Positions 1 through 8,780 are shown, counted from the first letter of the stretch. The stretch is 64,000 nucleotides of DNA from Nostoc sphaeroides (GCF_003443655.1 NZ_CP031941.1:5729001-5793000); one strand, 5' to 3'. Notes: generated by a model not told the origin, from the sequence alone. Made by a program: numbers and translations.

Positions 1-343
1 ACCCGCTCAATCAATTGCTTTGCTTGCTCTGCCATCACTTCATCCGATGCTAGAGTCAACTGCATCAAGTTGATACCTATTAACTGCTGATTAGTCGCGG
101 CTAACTCATCTAAATAGATTCGCTGCACTTGGTCGCTGTTGAGAAATATTCGATGAGTTTTTTGATCTCTTGGTTCCAAAGAGCGTGATGAAAAAATTAC
201 CACACAGAACCAGTCATCGTACTGAGAACGATTCCGGTTCAGGTACATCAGCGACTCGGTAAAGAACCGATGGTACAGGGCTTCATCTTTTTGGAATTGA
301 ACTTCAGCAAAAAAGATCACTCTAGATGTTGCATCCTCTGGAG
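1..343 (-). pseudogene. DUF2887/Rpn-family PD-(D/E)XK nuclease-like gene, interrupted fragment
   Basis: Read on the minus strand, this stretch is open and encodes a segment with FFAEVQFQ, ALYHRFFTESLMYLN and DDWFCVVIFSSRS, typical of the DUF2887/Rpn 'recombination-promoting nuclease/putative transposase' family. The E-x-Q of AEVQFQ matches the catalytic strand of PD-(D/E)XK folds. The C-terminal end runs off the window. The N-terminal end stops abruptly at the right end of the tnpB element beginning at 344 (frame reads TPEDATSRV after the junction). I do not find the missing N-terminal codons on the far side of the element, so the gene is broken and partly deleted. Confidence 0.75.
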
Positions 344-1245
344 TTGACATCCACCCCAGCCATAAAATGGCGGGGATTCTAAGAAGTTGCCTTCTTAGGT
401 TTTCTGCTTCCACGAGTCGGCTTGCTTGGAGGATTTGCATCACCCAAGTAGAGGTCGTTCTCATCCACAGACGTTAACGTTCCCGTGTGCCCCACGGTAC
501 GGAGTCCTATCTCAAGTATGTTTCGCGCAGCATTATGGTCACGGTCTAACACCATTCCGCACTTGTTGCATGAATGAGTTCTAGTGCTAAGAGATTTTTT
601 GACAACCTGACCACAATTAGAACAATTTTGCGAAGTATTATGGGGTGGAACTGCAACAGTTGCCACACCAAACACTTTGCCAAAATATTCAACCCATTGG
701 CGGAACTGCATCCATGCTGCTTCATGTATCGATTTCGCTAGATGATGATTTTTTACCATATTCCGTACCTTCAAGTCTTCATACGCCACAATGTCGTTAG
801 ACATCACTACGCACCTTGCCAATTTCACAGCAAAGTCTTTACGCTGGCGATTTACCTTGAGGTGCTTACGGGCTAATTTATTTCTAAATTTAACCCGGTT
901 CTGAGAACCTTTTTTGGTTTTAGAGAAACGACGCTGCAATCGTTTAAGCGATTTTTCCGACTTTCTCAAATGCCTGGGATTCTCAACTTGGTTTCCATCA
1001 CTATCAGTCAAGAAATAGTTTAAACCAACATCTAACCCAACTGTTTTATTAGTTGGCTGTCGTTTTTCTATTCGATCTTGGTCGATGCAAAACTGGCAAT
1101 AATAACCATCTGCACGACGCACAACGCGAATGCGCTTAAACTGCTTCAACTGATAAAAATGCAGGTCACGAGTTCCCCAAAGTTTAAAAGTTCCTGCTTG
1201 AAAACCATCCGAAAAAGTGATGTATCTACGAGCCCTAAAAATAAA
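344..1245 (-). mobile_element. IS200/IS605-type element remnant (tnpB only, left part lost)
   Basis: The right end is well defined. On the minus strand the element finishes with a hairpin (354-375; CCCC-A-GCCAT, AAA loop, ATGGC-GGGG) followed by GGATGTCAA. TCAA is the right cleavage sequence of IS608-like members, and the complete copy at 16776-18198 ends with the same GATGTCAA. No TnpA (Y1 transposase) is present. Similarity to the complete copy stops near 1240, inside tnpB, and sequence beyond it (1240-1340) is unrelated to the complete copy, so the left end and the first 120 or so codons have been deleted. Confidence 0.7.
379..1149 (-). pseudogene. tnpB: TnpB RNA-guided nuclease, N-terminally truncated
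   Basis: The 256-aa reading frame matches the C-terminal two thirds of the 412-aa TnpB at 16943-18181 almost residue for residue (KQFKR-RVVRRADGYYCQFC, PRHLRKSEKSL, KGSQNRVKFRNKLARKHLK). The RuvC-like residues are visible: Asp40 in VGLDVGLN, Glu in AYEDLKVRNMV, and Asp in DRDHNAARN. The Cys4 zinc finger (CSNCG...CNKCG) is also present. The frame stays open upstream to about 1335, but beyond RRYITFSDGF the sequence no longer resembles TnpB, so the wedge/REC part is missing and the protein is unlikely to work. It may still express an RNA from its 3' end. Confidence 0.8.
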
Positions 1246-1396
1246 TCCTAACTTGGCTGAAGCATACCCTAATTGAGGTGTATAACTGCTTGGGAAATCG
1301 CAACTTCCATTTTTCGTTCGCTGATTTTGAGCGGGTAGGGTTTATCTTTATTTAAATAGAGAGATTAAATCCTATAAAGCATACGAGAAAGTAGCT

Positions 1397-2830
1397 ATGG
1401 CAAGCGGTGAAGTATTTGATACCAAAACTAAATCCTTATCTGTGCCAAGGGTAAACCTGCTGACCATGTTCCGGCTGGGTTTATTTCAGATGGGGTTGAG
1501 CATGATGTCTATTTTGACTCTGGGCGTACTCAACAGAGTCATGATTCAAGAAATAGCAATTCCGGCGACGCTAGTATCAGTAGTTCTAGCACTGCCTTTA
1601 TTTGTTGCTCCTTCCCGTGTCTGGTTCGGCCAGATTTCCGATGCTAAACCTTTATGGGGATATCACCGCACAGCTTATGTTTGGGTGGGCGCGGCAATAT
1701 TTGCGATCGCAGCATTTTTAGCTGTACAAGTAATGTGGCAGATGAATCTTGCTGGAAATAGTGCAGGTACTTGGGTATGGACAACCCAAACAATCGGCTG
1801 GACAGCACTTTTGGCTTTAGTTTTCGCTGTATACGGTCTAGGAATTTGTGCTAGCGGTACTGCCTTTGCTGCTTTATTAGTGGATATATCTGAAGAAGAT
1901 AACCGTTCTAAAGTAGTCGGTGTGGTTTGGTCGATGCTAATGGTGGGGATTATTGTTGGCGCAATTATCAGTGCCAGCTTACTGAAACAGTTAACCCCAG
2001 AAGCAACTGTAGAAACCTTGCAGCCAGCCATCAACAGGCTATTTACTATCGTCCCAGCAATTGTATTTGGTTTAGCGATCGCAGCAACATTCGGTGTAGA
2101 AAAAAAGTACTCTCAATACTTAACCCGTTCCACACTGGTGAACCGGGAAGACAGCATTACTCTAGGCAATGCTTGGAAAATCTTGACAGCTAGCCCACAA
2201 ACAGGTATATTTTTCACCTTTTTATTGGTGATGACTATCAGTTTGTTTATGCAAGACCCGATTTTAGAACCTTATGCGGGTCAAGTGTTTAAAATGCCCC
2301 TAGCGGAAAGTACCAAATTAAATATTTTTTATGGAACGGGTCTACTGATTGCCTACGGTGTTACGGGCTTTTACATTGTCCCGCGTTTGGGTAAGCGCAG
2401 AACTGCACGTTTCGGCTGTATGTTGGTAGCATTCTGTGCAATATTGCTAGGTATATCAGGATTCACAGCTAATGCAGCAGTTCTCAAATTAGGCTTGGTT
2501 TTGTTCGGTTTAGCCACAGGTTTCTTAACAACGGCAGCAATTAGCTTAATGTTGGATCTTACCGCAGCAGAAGCCGCAGGTACGTTTATTGGGGCATGGG
2601 GATTAGCGCAGTCCCTCTCTAGAGGAATCGCGGTGGTAATCGGAGGTACAGTTTTGGATATTGGACGCAAGCTGCTACCTAGCCTAGAGTTAGCTTATGG
2701 ACTGGTATTTGCCCTAGAAGCGGTGGGAATGGTGCTATCGATTTGGTTTTTGAATCGGGTGAATATTACAGAATTTCAAACAAGTACAAAGCAAGCGATC
2801 GCTTCAGTTTTAGAAAGCGATTTAGACTAA
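1397..2830 (+). CDS. PucC/BCD-family major facilitator (chlorophyll-associated carrier)
   Basis: A 477-aa polytopic membrane protein with about twelve hydrophobic segments. The N-terminal block MFRLGLFQMGLSMMSILTLG and the loop PSRVWFGQISDAKPLWGYHR are characteristic of the BCD (bacteriochlorophyll delivery) group that includes PucC and LhaA. In purple bacteria these proteins help assemble light-harvesting complexes; in cyanobacteria a role in delivering chlorophyll or assembling pigment proteins is inferred. Length is normal for the family. The ATG follows GAGAAAG at a suitable distance. It stands alone on the plus strand next to the disrupted Rpn locus and within 5 kb of chlG. Confidence 0.85.
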   Translation: MASGEVFDTKTKSLSVPRVNLLTMFRLGLFQMGLSMMSILTLGVLNRVMIQEIAIPATLVSVVLALPLFVAPSRVWFGQISDAKPLWGYHRTAYVWVGAAIFAIAAFLAVQVMWQMNLAGNSAGTWVWTTQTIGWTALLALVFAVYGLGICASGTAFAALLVDISEEDNRSKVVGVVWSMLMVGIIVGAIISASLLKQLTPEATVETLQPAINRLFTIVPAIVFGLAIAATFGVEKKYSQYLTRSTLVNREDSITLGNAWKILTASPQTGIFFTFLLVMTISLFMQDPILEPYAGQVFKMPLAESTKLNIFYGTGLLIAYGVTGFYIVPRLGKRRTARFGCMLVAFCAILLGISGFTANAAVLKLGLVLFGLATGFLTTAAISLMLDLTAAEAAGTFIGAWGLAQSLSRGIAVVIGGTVLDIGRKLLPSLELAYGLVFALEAVGMVLSIWFLNRVNITEFQTSTKQAIASVLESDLD

Positions 2831-2873
2831 ACTGTATAGGGCATAGGGCATTGGTATAGGAGAAATGACCAAT

Positions 2874-3031
2874 GACAAATACTTCGGCTTACCTCGGCTT
2901 ACTTCGACTTCGCTCAGTACAAGTCGCTCGGCACAAGTCGCTCAGTACAAGTGACAAATACTTCGGCTTACCTCGGCTTACTTCGACTTCGCTCAGTACA
3001 AGTCGCTCGGCACAAGTCGCTCAGTACAAGT
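2874..3031. repeat. Two perfect tandem copies of a 79-bp repeat
   Basis: Positions 2874-2952 and 2953-3031 are identical. Each unit contains the motif TTCGACTTCGCTCAGTACA and related CAAGTCGCTC-GGCA/AGTA pieces. The array sits in the 233-bp gap between the PucC-type gene and the phosphatase gene and is followed by the simple repeat GACAAAT. Related pieces recur near 39820, 53660 and 61645, so this is a dispersed family. Confidence 0.9.
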
Positions 3032-3063
3032 GACCAATGACAAATGACAAATGACTAATAACC

Positions 3064-3870
3064 ATGAATGATTTTTGGACAACAATTCTTGATTTTGCTC
3101 AAACTACCACTACTAGGGTGGGAAAACAGCTAATGCAAGATTTTGGGAAAGTACAGGCTTCTCAAAAAGCTGATGGTAGTTTGGTGACGCAAGCAGATAA
3201 ATGGGCAGATCAGGAAATTCGGGATGCGATCGCTTCTACTTTCTCTGGTTACGGCATTTTGAGCGAAGAAAGCGATCAGTCATTTCCCGGTACTGAGTGG
3301 TGCTGGGTAATTGATCCTCTTGATGGTACAACCAACTTTACACGCGGTATTCCCATCTGGACAATATCTCTGGGTTTACTGTATCGAGGTACGCCCATTT
3401 TTGGGTATGTTTACGCACCAACTTTGAATCAAGCTTTTCATGGTTTCTGGGCGGGTTCATCTGGTTTAGCAACACCAACAGGAGCATTTCTCAACCACCA
3501 CCCCATCCACACTAGTATAGATAGTCCCAGCAACAATCACTTTTTTAACCTCTGTTCCCGCAGCACCGCAGCTATCAAAAACGGCTTTCCCTGCAAAATT
3601 CGCATGTTGGGTGTGGCTAGTTATAACTTTTTGACAGTTGCTACTGGGGCTACTCTCGGTGGGATTGAGGCGACACCAAAAGTTTGGGACTTAGCCGGGG
3701 CTTGGGTAATTGTTCAGGCTGCTGGTGGGGTATGGGCGTCGCTGAAATCAGAACCGTTTCCGTTGTCAGCAGGAGAAGATTATAGCGATCGCTCTTTTCC
3801 CACTTTGGTTGTCAGTCGTCCCGAATTAGTTCCGGTATTTCAACCTTTTCTCGAAAGCGTAAAAATTTAA
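3064..3870 (+). CDS. Inositol monophosphatase family protein
   Basis: The 268-aa protein has the Li+-sensitive sugar-phosphatase fold signatures: Glu68/Glu69 in ILSEES, the metal-binding motif WVIDPLDGTTNF at 81-92 (Asp84, Asp87), and the second motif VWDLAGAWVIVQAAGG near 205-220. Members dephosphorylate inositol monophosphate, histidinol phosphate, fructose-1,6-bisphosphate or PAP; the substrate cannot be assigned from these motifs. It is a cytosolic, Mg2+-dependent enzyme. No operon partner is obvious: a repeat array precedes it and 210 bp of non-coding sequence follow. Confidence 0.85.
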   Translation: MNDFWTTILDFAQTTTTRVGKQLMQDFGKVQASQKADGSLVTQADKWADQEIRDAIASTFSGYGILSEESDQSFPGTEWCWVIDPLDGTTNFTRGIPIWTISLGLLYRGTPIFGYVYAPTLNQAFHGFWAGSSGLATPTGAFLNHHPIHTSIDSPSNNHFFNLCSRSTAAIKNGFPCKIRMLGVASYNFLTVATGATLGGIEATPKVWDLAGAWVIVQAAGGVWASLKSEPFPLSAGEDYSDRSFPTLVVSRPELVPVFQPFLESVKI

Positions 3871-4080
3871 TATAATAATTTATTGCATATCTGAAAACAC
3901 TAATTTTGTTAAACAGCCCAGCGATCGGCGACATAGCCGAAATTCAAGTTAACAAAGTCCTAGTCAGACAAAAAAATCAAGCTGGTAATAATCCTGCTTT
4001 TACTGCAATAACAGTGTAGCAACTAATTTAAGTACAGTTGTGGCTTCCATCACACTGCTTAATTTAGTATAAATAATTTT

Positions 4081-4656
4081 ATGTTGTCTAATCTAGATTT
4101 AATTCGAGAGTTTGTGCAAAACTCTATTCATAAAAAAGAAGTTTTGTTGTCAAATCCTGCTTTGACAGCGCTAACAGTCTATAAAACTAACCAACTGATA
4201 GCAAAAGCCGAAGGTGTGATTGCCACCGTTCAGCTATCTAAGCCACTATCTGAATTCTCGATTTCTCCAAAATCATCCCAGTGGGAATTGATAAATCAGG
4301 CATTAGCAGAATATAGTTATCTCCTCAAAGGAGAAGTGGATAGTAGAGGTTTCTATCAGTATCAATACTGCGAAGTTCCCAAAGGCTATGAGATGCACTG
4401 TACTAAATGTGTGCTTCTATGGCGAGCTTGGTGGAAATATCGCAAGTATACTTCAAGACTAGGGATTCCGTTGGAACTTCTGATTAGAAAACGGGATTCA
4501 TGGTATCCAATTAGAGATTTAATTATTAGCGACGGACTTCTTTATATCAAAACTTTAGGAAGTGAAATAGCACTTGACTCAAACGATCTGGTTACTTGGT
4601 TAAGCAAAGTTGATGTAATTAATATTATTAAAGAAATACCTACTACAGAGACATAG
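4081..4656 (+). CDS. Conserved hypothetical protein, 191 aa
   Basis: I do not recognise this protein. It has no signal peptide or membrane segment. The middle part is rich in aromatic residues (FYQYQYCEVPKGYEMHCTKC, then LLWRAWWKYRKY) and contains a C-x-x-C-like spacing (MHCTKCVLL) that could bind metal, though only one pair is present. The AT-rich upstream region and lack of close neighbours (210 bp before, 106 bp after) suggest a monocistronic gene. Codon use looks like the surrounding genes. It is included because of its length, composition and absence of a better overlapping frame. Confidence 0.6.
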   Translation: MLSNLDLIREFVQNSIHKKEVLLSNPALTALTVYKTNQLIAKAEGVIATVQLSKPLSEFSISPKSSQWELINQALAEYSYLLKGEVDSRGFYQYQYCEVPKGYEMHCTKCVLLWRAWWKYRKYTSRLGIPLELLIRKRDSWYPIRDLIISDGLLYIKTLGSEIALDSNDLVTWLSKVDVINIIKEIPTTET

Positions 4657-4762
4657 GCGTAGCTAGAAGCACACATTTGTACGCCGATACAACCAATTAT
4701 TATTTTGTAAAGATTTTTGAAAGTGGTATGACAACATAACTCGGCAAAGAAGGTGAAGAGAG

Positions 4763-5719
4763 ATGAAAGGACTTTGGCTCGAAAATAACCAGTTGCAACT
4801 ACGCACGGATATTACCATTCCTGAACCCCCACAGGGAGAAGCCTTGGTGCGCGTCTTGCGTGCGGGCATTTGTAACACTGACTTGGAACTACTTAGAGGC
4901 TACTATCCTTACACTGGTATTTTGGGGCATGAATTTGTCGGTGTTGTTGAACAAGGGCCAGAACACCTAGTTAATCAACGCGTAGTTGGAGAAATTAACG
5001 CTGTTTGTGGGCATTGTCGGTTTTGTCGCAGTGGACAACCAACTCACTGCGAAAATCGCACAGTTCTAGGTATTGTCAACCGCAATGGAGCCTTTGGTGA
5101 ATATCTCTGTTTGCCCATAGAGAACTTACATTTAGTACCTGATAATGTGCCAACAGAAGTAGCAACATTTACTGAACCTATAGCAGCAGCTTTAGAAATT
5201 CAGCAGCAAGTGTCATTGCATCCAAATGATCGGGTGCTAGTGGTTGGAGATGGCAAACTAGGGCAGTTAGTAGCCCAGACACTTGCCCTAACTGGCTGTG
5301 AACTCTTAGCTGTGGGGCGTCATCAAGATAAACTTGCTAACTTAGAGGCACGGGGGATAAAAACGAGTCTAGCCGATGCTGTTACAGATAGATATTTCGA
5401 TATCTCAGTAGAATGTACTGGGAACCCAGAAGGATTTGCGATCGCCCGCCGCGCCCTACGTCCCCGTGGTACATTAGTGCTTAAAAGTACTTATGCTGGC
5501 AACCTCAGCCTGGATGCTTCTTCATTAGTAGTGGATGAAATAACTCTCATCGGCTCCCGTTGTGGCCCCTTTGTCCCAGCCCTCCACTTGCTAGCCACAG
5601 GAAAAGTTGACGTGCAACCTCTCATTCAGGCTTCATACCCCCTCATTGAAGGGCTTGCGGCTTTTGAACACGCTCAAAGGCGCGGTGTTTTGAAGATATT
5701 GTTAGAGATTGGTCAATAG
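4763..5719 (+). CDS. Zinc-dependent alcohol dehydrogenase family protein (MDR superfamily)
   Basis: A 318-aa medium-chain dehydrogenase/reductase. The catalytic zinc ligands Cys37 (AGICNTD) and His56-Glu57 (GHEFVGVVE) are present. The four cysteines of the structural zinc lobe lie in CGHCRFCRSGQPTHC (82, 85, 88, 96). A Rossmann nucleotide-binding motif follows in VVGDGKLGQLVAQ. It therefore oxidises an alcohol or polyol with NAD(P)+; the substrate is unknown. It is slightly short for the family (usually 340-375 aa). The ATG at 4763 follows a strong purine-rich site (AAGGTGAAGAGAG). A TTAGGAG heptamer array starts right at its stop codon. Confidence 0.85.
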   Translation: MKGLWLENNQLQLRTDITIPEPPQGEALVRVLRAGICNTDLELLRGYYPYTGILGHEFVGVVEQGPEHLVNQRVVGEINAVCGHCRFCRSGQPTHCENRTVLGIVNRNGAFGEYLCLPIENLHLVPDNVPTEVATFTEPIAAALEIQQQVSLHPNDRVLVVGDGKLGQLVAQTLALTGCELLAVGRHQDKLANLEARGIKTSLADAVTDRYFDISVECTGNPEGFAIARRALRPRGTLVLKSTYAGNLSLDASSLVVDEITLIGSRCGPFVPALHLLATGKVDVQPLIQASYPLIEGLAAFEHAQRRGVLKILLEIGQ

Positions 5720-5770
5720 TTAGGAGTTAGGAGTTAGGAGTTAGGAGTTTGGAGTTTGGAGTTTGGAGTT
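5720..5770. repeat. TTAGGAG-type heptamer array
   Basis: About seven head-to-tail heptamers (TTAGGAG, drifting to TTTGGAG) directly abut the stop codon of the dehydrogenase gene. This is the short tandemly repeated repetitive (STRR) class known from heterocystous cyanobacteria. Confidence 0.85.
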
Positions 5771-5786
5771 ATTCTTTCTCATCGCC

Positions 5787-6074
5787 CTAATACAGATAAG
5801 GATTCGTCTTCGGTTGATAGTCACGACAATCGATTGCTTCTTCTGTATTGGCAATAGATGGGCGTACAGTACATTTAAGACGGTAATTGTCGGTAAAAAA
5901 TTGGCAACCACTACAGGGAATTTGATGCATTTGCTTGGCTGTAGCCACACTATCTCGCGCCGCCGTCCAGAGACTCAAAACAGCGAGAATAGTTACAGTC
6001 CAAGCAACGACAAAGCAAATCGGGACTAATAAAGGTTGAATCCCATGAATGAGGAAAGATAACAATTCTAACAC
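5787..6074 (-). CDS. Small membrane protein with Cys motif, hypothetical
   Basis: The 95-aa product starts with a long hydrophobic segment (LVPICFVVAWTVTILAVLSL, about residues 16-35), followed by a hydrophilic tail with four cysteines (IPCSGCQFFTDNYRLKC and IDCRDY). The C-x-x-C pair plus two further Cys suggests a metal site or disulfides. One transmembrane helix with a cytosolic or lumenal tail is predicted. The function is unknown. It lies upstream of chlG on the plus map, but chlG is transcribed toward it on the same minus strand (84 bp gap), so it could be the last gene of a petP-get3d-chlG run. Confidence 0.6.
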   Translation of the reverse strand: MLELLSFLIHGIQPLLVPICFVVAWTVTILAVLSLWTAARDSVATAKQMHQIPCSGCQFFTDNYRLKCTVRPSIANTEEAIDCRDYQPKTNPYLY

Positions 6075-6157
6075 GGCATTTGCTGATATAAATTAGGAGC
6101 TAGAAGTATATTAACTCCTAACTCCTACTTATTAACTTCTCGCTATAGAAGTATAAT

Positions 6158-7228
6158 TCAAATGCCAGCATGACCCAGCGCTAAACCAGTGACGAGCATT
6201 CCTAGAACAAGGAAGGGTTGGGCGCTGGCTTGGTACTTAACATCATTCTTCACAGGATCACGCAGGAAATACATATCCTGTAATGTGATTTGCGGAATGA
6301 TTAAGAGTATTAGTATTGTGGCATACAAATTCTCATGGATGCTGACGAGATAAGCTGCAATAAATCCTTGAAAGACATCAATCGTTACTACACAAATCCA
6401 TGCCGCAGTATTGATGCCAAACATTACAGGTAGTGAATTTAATCCTAGCTGGCGATCGCCTTCTACACTCTTAAAATCATTAACAATGGCAATACCCAAT
6501 CCAGCCAAGCTGTAGAACATTGTCAAAATCACGATTGTGGAATTGAGTTCACCAAACAAAGCGTGTCCTGTAGACCAAGGTAGGGTGATATAGCTTGCAC
6601 CCAAAGCGTAGCTACCTAGCCAACCATTTTGTTTGAGTTTCAGAGGGGGTGCAGAATAAATGTAGGCGATGAAAGAACCGATGATCGCGATCGCTGTAAT
6701 TGTCGGGAATTCATGACCAGACCACACATCTAGCGCAAATGCCAAACCATAGCCAGCAATCAGTAATACCCAAATCTGAATAATTACCTGGGGTAGGGGA
6801 ATTGCCCCAGAGGGAATCGGGCGATAGGGTTCATTGATGGCATCGATTTCGCGATCGTAGTAATCATTGAGGATTTGGGTATAACCTGTCATTAATGGCC
6901 CAGCCAGCAGCATACAGGTTGCTACCTTCAACACATTTTCCAGTGTCCAAGTATAGTTACCAGAAGAAGCCGCACCACAGACTACGCCCCAAATTAGGGG
7001 AATCCAGGTAATCGGCTTCATTAGCTGCAAACGAATTTTCCAAATTGAAGTTTCCCCAGATGCTGCACCTTTCATCCCCAGCAGTTGCCTAGTTTTTGCA
7101 CTGCGATCGGCAGATGCGTTCGCCCCTGGCGTTGGCAAAGCCATCGCTTTTTCGCTGGGATTATTTGCCACTGAGTCTAATGCCTCAGATGGGTTAGGGT
7201 CTGGGGTAATGGGAGTTGATTCTGACAT
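6158..7228 (-). CDS. chlG: Chlorophyll synthase ChlG
   Basis: ChlG esterifies chlorophyllide a with geranylgeranyl or phytyl diphosphate, the last step of chlorophyll synthesis, in the thylakoid membrane. The 356-aa protein is a UbiA-type prenyltransferase with about nine membrane helices. The first Asp-rich motif NDYYDREIDAINEPYRPIPS starts at residue 121 and the second NDFKSVEGDRQLG lies near 250, both diagnostic of chlorophyll/bacteriochlorophyll synthases. A hydrophilic N-terminal extension of about 60 residues precedes the KPITWIPLIWGVVCG helix, as in other cyanobacteria. It is on the same strand and 139 bp downstream of the Get3d-like gene; STRR heptamers fill that gap. Confidence 0.95.
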   Translation of the reverse strand: MSESTPITPDPNPSEALDSVANNPSEKAMALPTPGANASADRSAKTRQLLGMKGAASGETSIWKIRLQLMKPITWIPLIWGVVCGAASSGNYTWTLENVLKVATCMLLAGPLMTGYTQILNDYYDREIDAINEPYRPIPSGAIPLPQVIIQIWVLLIAGYGLAFALDVWSGHEFPTITAIAIIGSFIAYIYSAPPLKLKQNGWLGSYALGASYITLPWSTGHALFGELNSTIVILTMFYSLAGLGIAIVNDFKSVEGDRQLGLNSLPVMFGINTAAWICVVTIDVFQGFIAAYLVSIHENLYATILILLIIPQITLQDMYFLRDPVKNDVKYQASAQPFLVLGMLVTGLALGHAGI

Positions 7229-7246
7229 AAAGCGTATTTTTTTTAG

Positions 7247-7353
7247 AGTGAGGAGTTAGGAGTTAGAAGTTATGAATTATTAGTTAGGAGTTAGGAGTTA
7301 TGAATTATTATTTTTATTCCTAACTCCTCACTCTTAACTCCTAACTTTGTTCC
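7247..7353. repeat. Heptamer array with inverted halves
   Basis: The gap between the Get3d-like gene and chlG holds GAGTTAG heptamers (7250-7305) followed by their complements (TAACTCC, 7318-7353), so the transcript could fold into a long imperfect hairpin ahead of chlG. Two copies of TTATGAATTATTA punctuate the array. Confidence 0.8.
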
Positions 7354-7367
7354 TACTCCTAACTAAA

Positions 7368-8468
7368 TTAAAACGAAATTATCAAATAATTATTTTGAAA
7401 CTTTGCTCCAGTAACGGGTTTGCCACTGAGAGCCGGAGGTAAGGGAATATTCCGTCGCTGATCTCCTGCTTCTACCGTGACTTCTGGCCCATATTGGGTG
7501 AGTTTGACTTGCTTTTTGTCAAAACCTGGCAAGAATAGGCGTACTTGACGATTGTGGATGTCTATTTCAATTGGTTTGGGAGCCTGTAGAGCTTGTGCTT
7601 CAAAGTTGGGTAGGGCATCTATCAGTGGTTGCCACTCACCTGTTGGCGAGTCGGGAATAACGCTCACAAGTAGGGGAATAAATTCCTCCGATATGTTAAC
7701 ATTTGTCTCAGTAGAAACAAGCAGAACACCACCAACAGTTAAACCAATTTGTTGGGCACTACCCCACAAATAACGAGCATTTGCTACCTCAATAGGATCT
7801 CCTGTGGTCACTAAGAAAGCAGCGAGACGCTTAGGATCAGCAAGAGCGGCTCTCCCCTTTTCTAAGAAATTATTAACTTGGTTAGTGGGCGCTGCAAAGT
7901 TATCTGCTGTCCAGTTGATATTGAAAAAGCTGCTAATTAGCGGTTGAATCAAGGGTGATTCAGTAATTGTCTTCCCCAAATCAGAGTTGACAAACAATTG
8001 CCGAAATCGCCGGATATACCAACTGAGAGATTCTGGCAAACCTAACATCCGCAACGTTAAAGAGTCACCCGTGCCATCGTAGACGATCGCATCATATTTG
8101 CCACTAGCATCATATTCGCGGATAGCATTCAGGGCCAGAGCATTGTCCATGCCTGGTAATACTACCAGTTCTTGACCAAAAACCTCTTTGAATATGGGCG
8201 TGCGGAGATATTGCGCCTCAAGTTTCTTCACTTCGTCCCAGTTGCGTTCTAGTAGTACAGATGCTTGAAACTGGACTACTTGCAAATTGGGAGCGATTTC
8301 CTGCGGATCAGCAGCAATGGGAGTACCCAGCAGAATTGACAGTGTTGGTTCTGCTTGTCCTGCTAGTAGTACACGCTTGCCTTGACTTGCCAATAATTTG
8401 GCGGCGGCGATCGCAATTTTGGTACGAGCGGTGCCGCCTTTGCCCAAAAATGTCAATATTAGAGCCAT
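7368..8468 (-). CDS. Get3/ArsA-family ATPase with C-terminal alpha-crystallin-like domain (Get3d-like)
   Basis: A 366-aa SIMIBI-class ATPase. The N-terminal P-loop is FLGKGGTARTKIA, a deviant form in which the usual GKGGVGKT lysine-threonine pair reads ARTK. Later blocks such as YDAIVYDGTGDSLTLRML also fit ArsA/Get3. The last 80 residues (IEIDIHNRQVRLFLPGF ... YLIISF) look like an Hsp20/alpha-crystallin beta-sandwich, the hallmark described for the Get3d branch of photosynthetic organisms. Get3 homologues bind tail-anchored membrane proteins; the client of Get3d is not settled. Its position between petP and chlG on one strand points to thylakoid biogenesis (inference). Confidence 0.8.
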   Translation of the reverse strand: MALILTFLGKGGTARTKIAIAAAKLLASQGKRVLLAGQAEPTLSILLGTPIAADPQEIAPNLQVVQFQASVLLERNWDEVKKLEAQYLRTPIFKEVFGQELVVLPGMDNALALNAIREYDASGKYDAIVYDGTGDSLTLRMLGLPESLSWYIRRFRQLFVNSDLGKTITESPLIQPLISSFFNINWTADNFAAPTNQVNNFLEKGRAALADPKRLAAFLVTTGDPIEVANARYLWGSAQQIGLTVGGVLLVSTETNVNISEEFIPLLVSVIPDSPTGEWQPLIDALPNFEAQALQAPKPIEIDIHNRQVRLFLPGFDKKQVKLTQYGPEVTVEAGDQRRNIPLPPALSGKPVTGAKFQNNYLIISF

Positions 8469-8588
8469 TACTTGATTCCTATTTTCACCGCCGAGCTTTT
8501 CAACTCCAACTTAGCACTCAATAAAGAATCTCAGCCTGTGCAATAAATTTCAGATGCCAAGAAAAACTTGGATCTGAGTTCTTGACAA

Positions 8589-8780
8589 CTACACAGGTTT
8601 GATTTCATCTTCAAAAAACCAAGTGGAAGTGTTGTCGTCAAACAGCACCACTACACCGATTCCAGCACCATCGGTGACTTTGTAGCCTTGGATGATACCT
8701 ACTTGCCCTAGTTTTTTTACAACAGGGGCAGAGACGCGATCGCGCAAACGAAAGACTTTAACCTTTTGTCCGATTTCCAT
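8589..8780 (-). CDS. petP: PetP-like cytochrome b6f small subunit (DUF2862)
   Basis: The 63-aa soluble protein MEIGQKVKVFRLRDRVS... with a C-terminal STWFFEDEIKPV closely fits the DUF2862 family, to which the cyanobacterial PetP subunit of the cytochrome b6f complex belongs. It has an SH3-like beta-barrel pattern, with alternating hydrophobic strands around GIIQGYKVTDGAGIGVVVLF. It is 120 bp upstream of the Get3d-like gene on the same strand. The assignment rests on remembered family sequence, not a search. Confidence 0.75.
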   Translation of the reverse strand: MEIGQKVKVFRLRDRVSAPVVKKLGQVGIIQGYKVTDGAGIGVVVLFDDNTSTWFFEDEIKPV

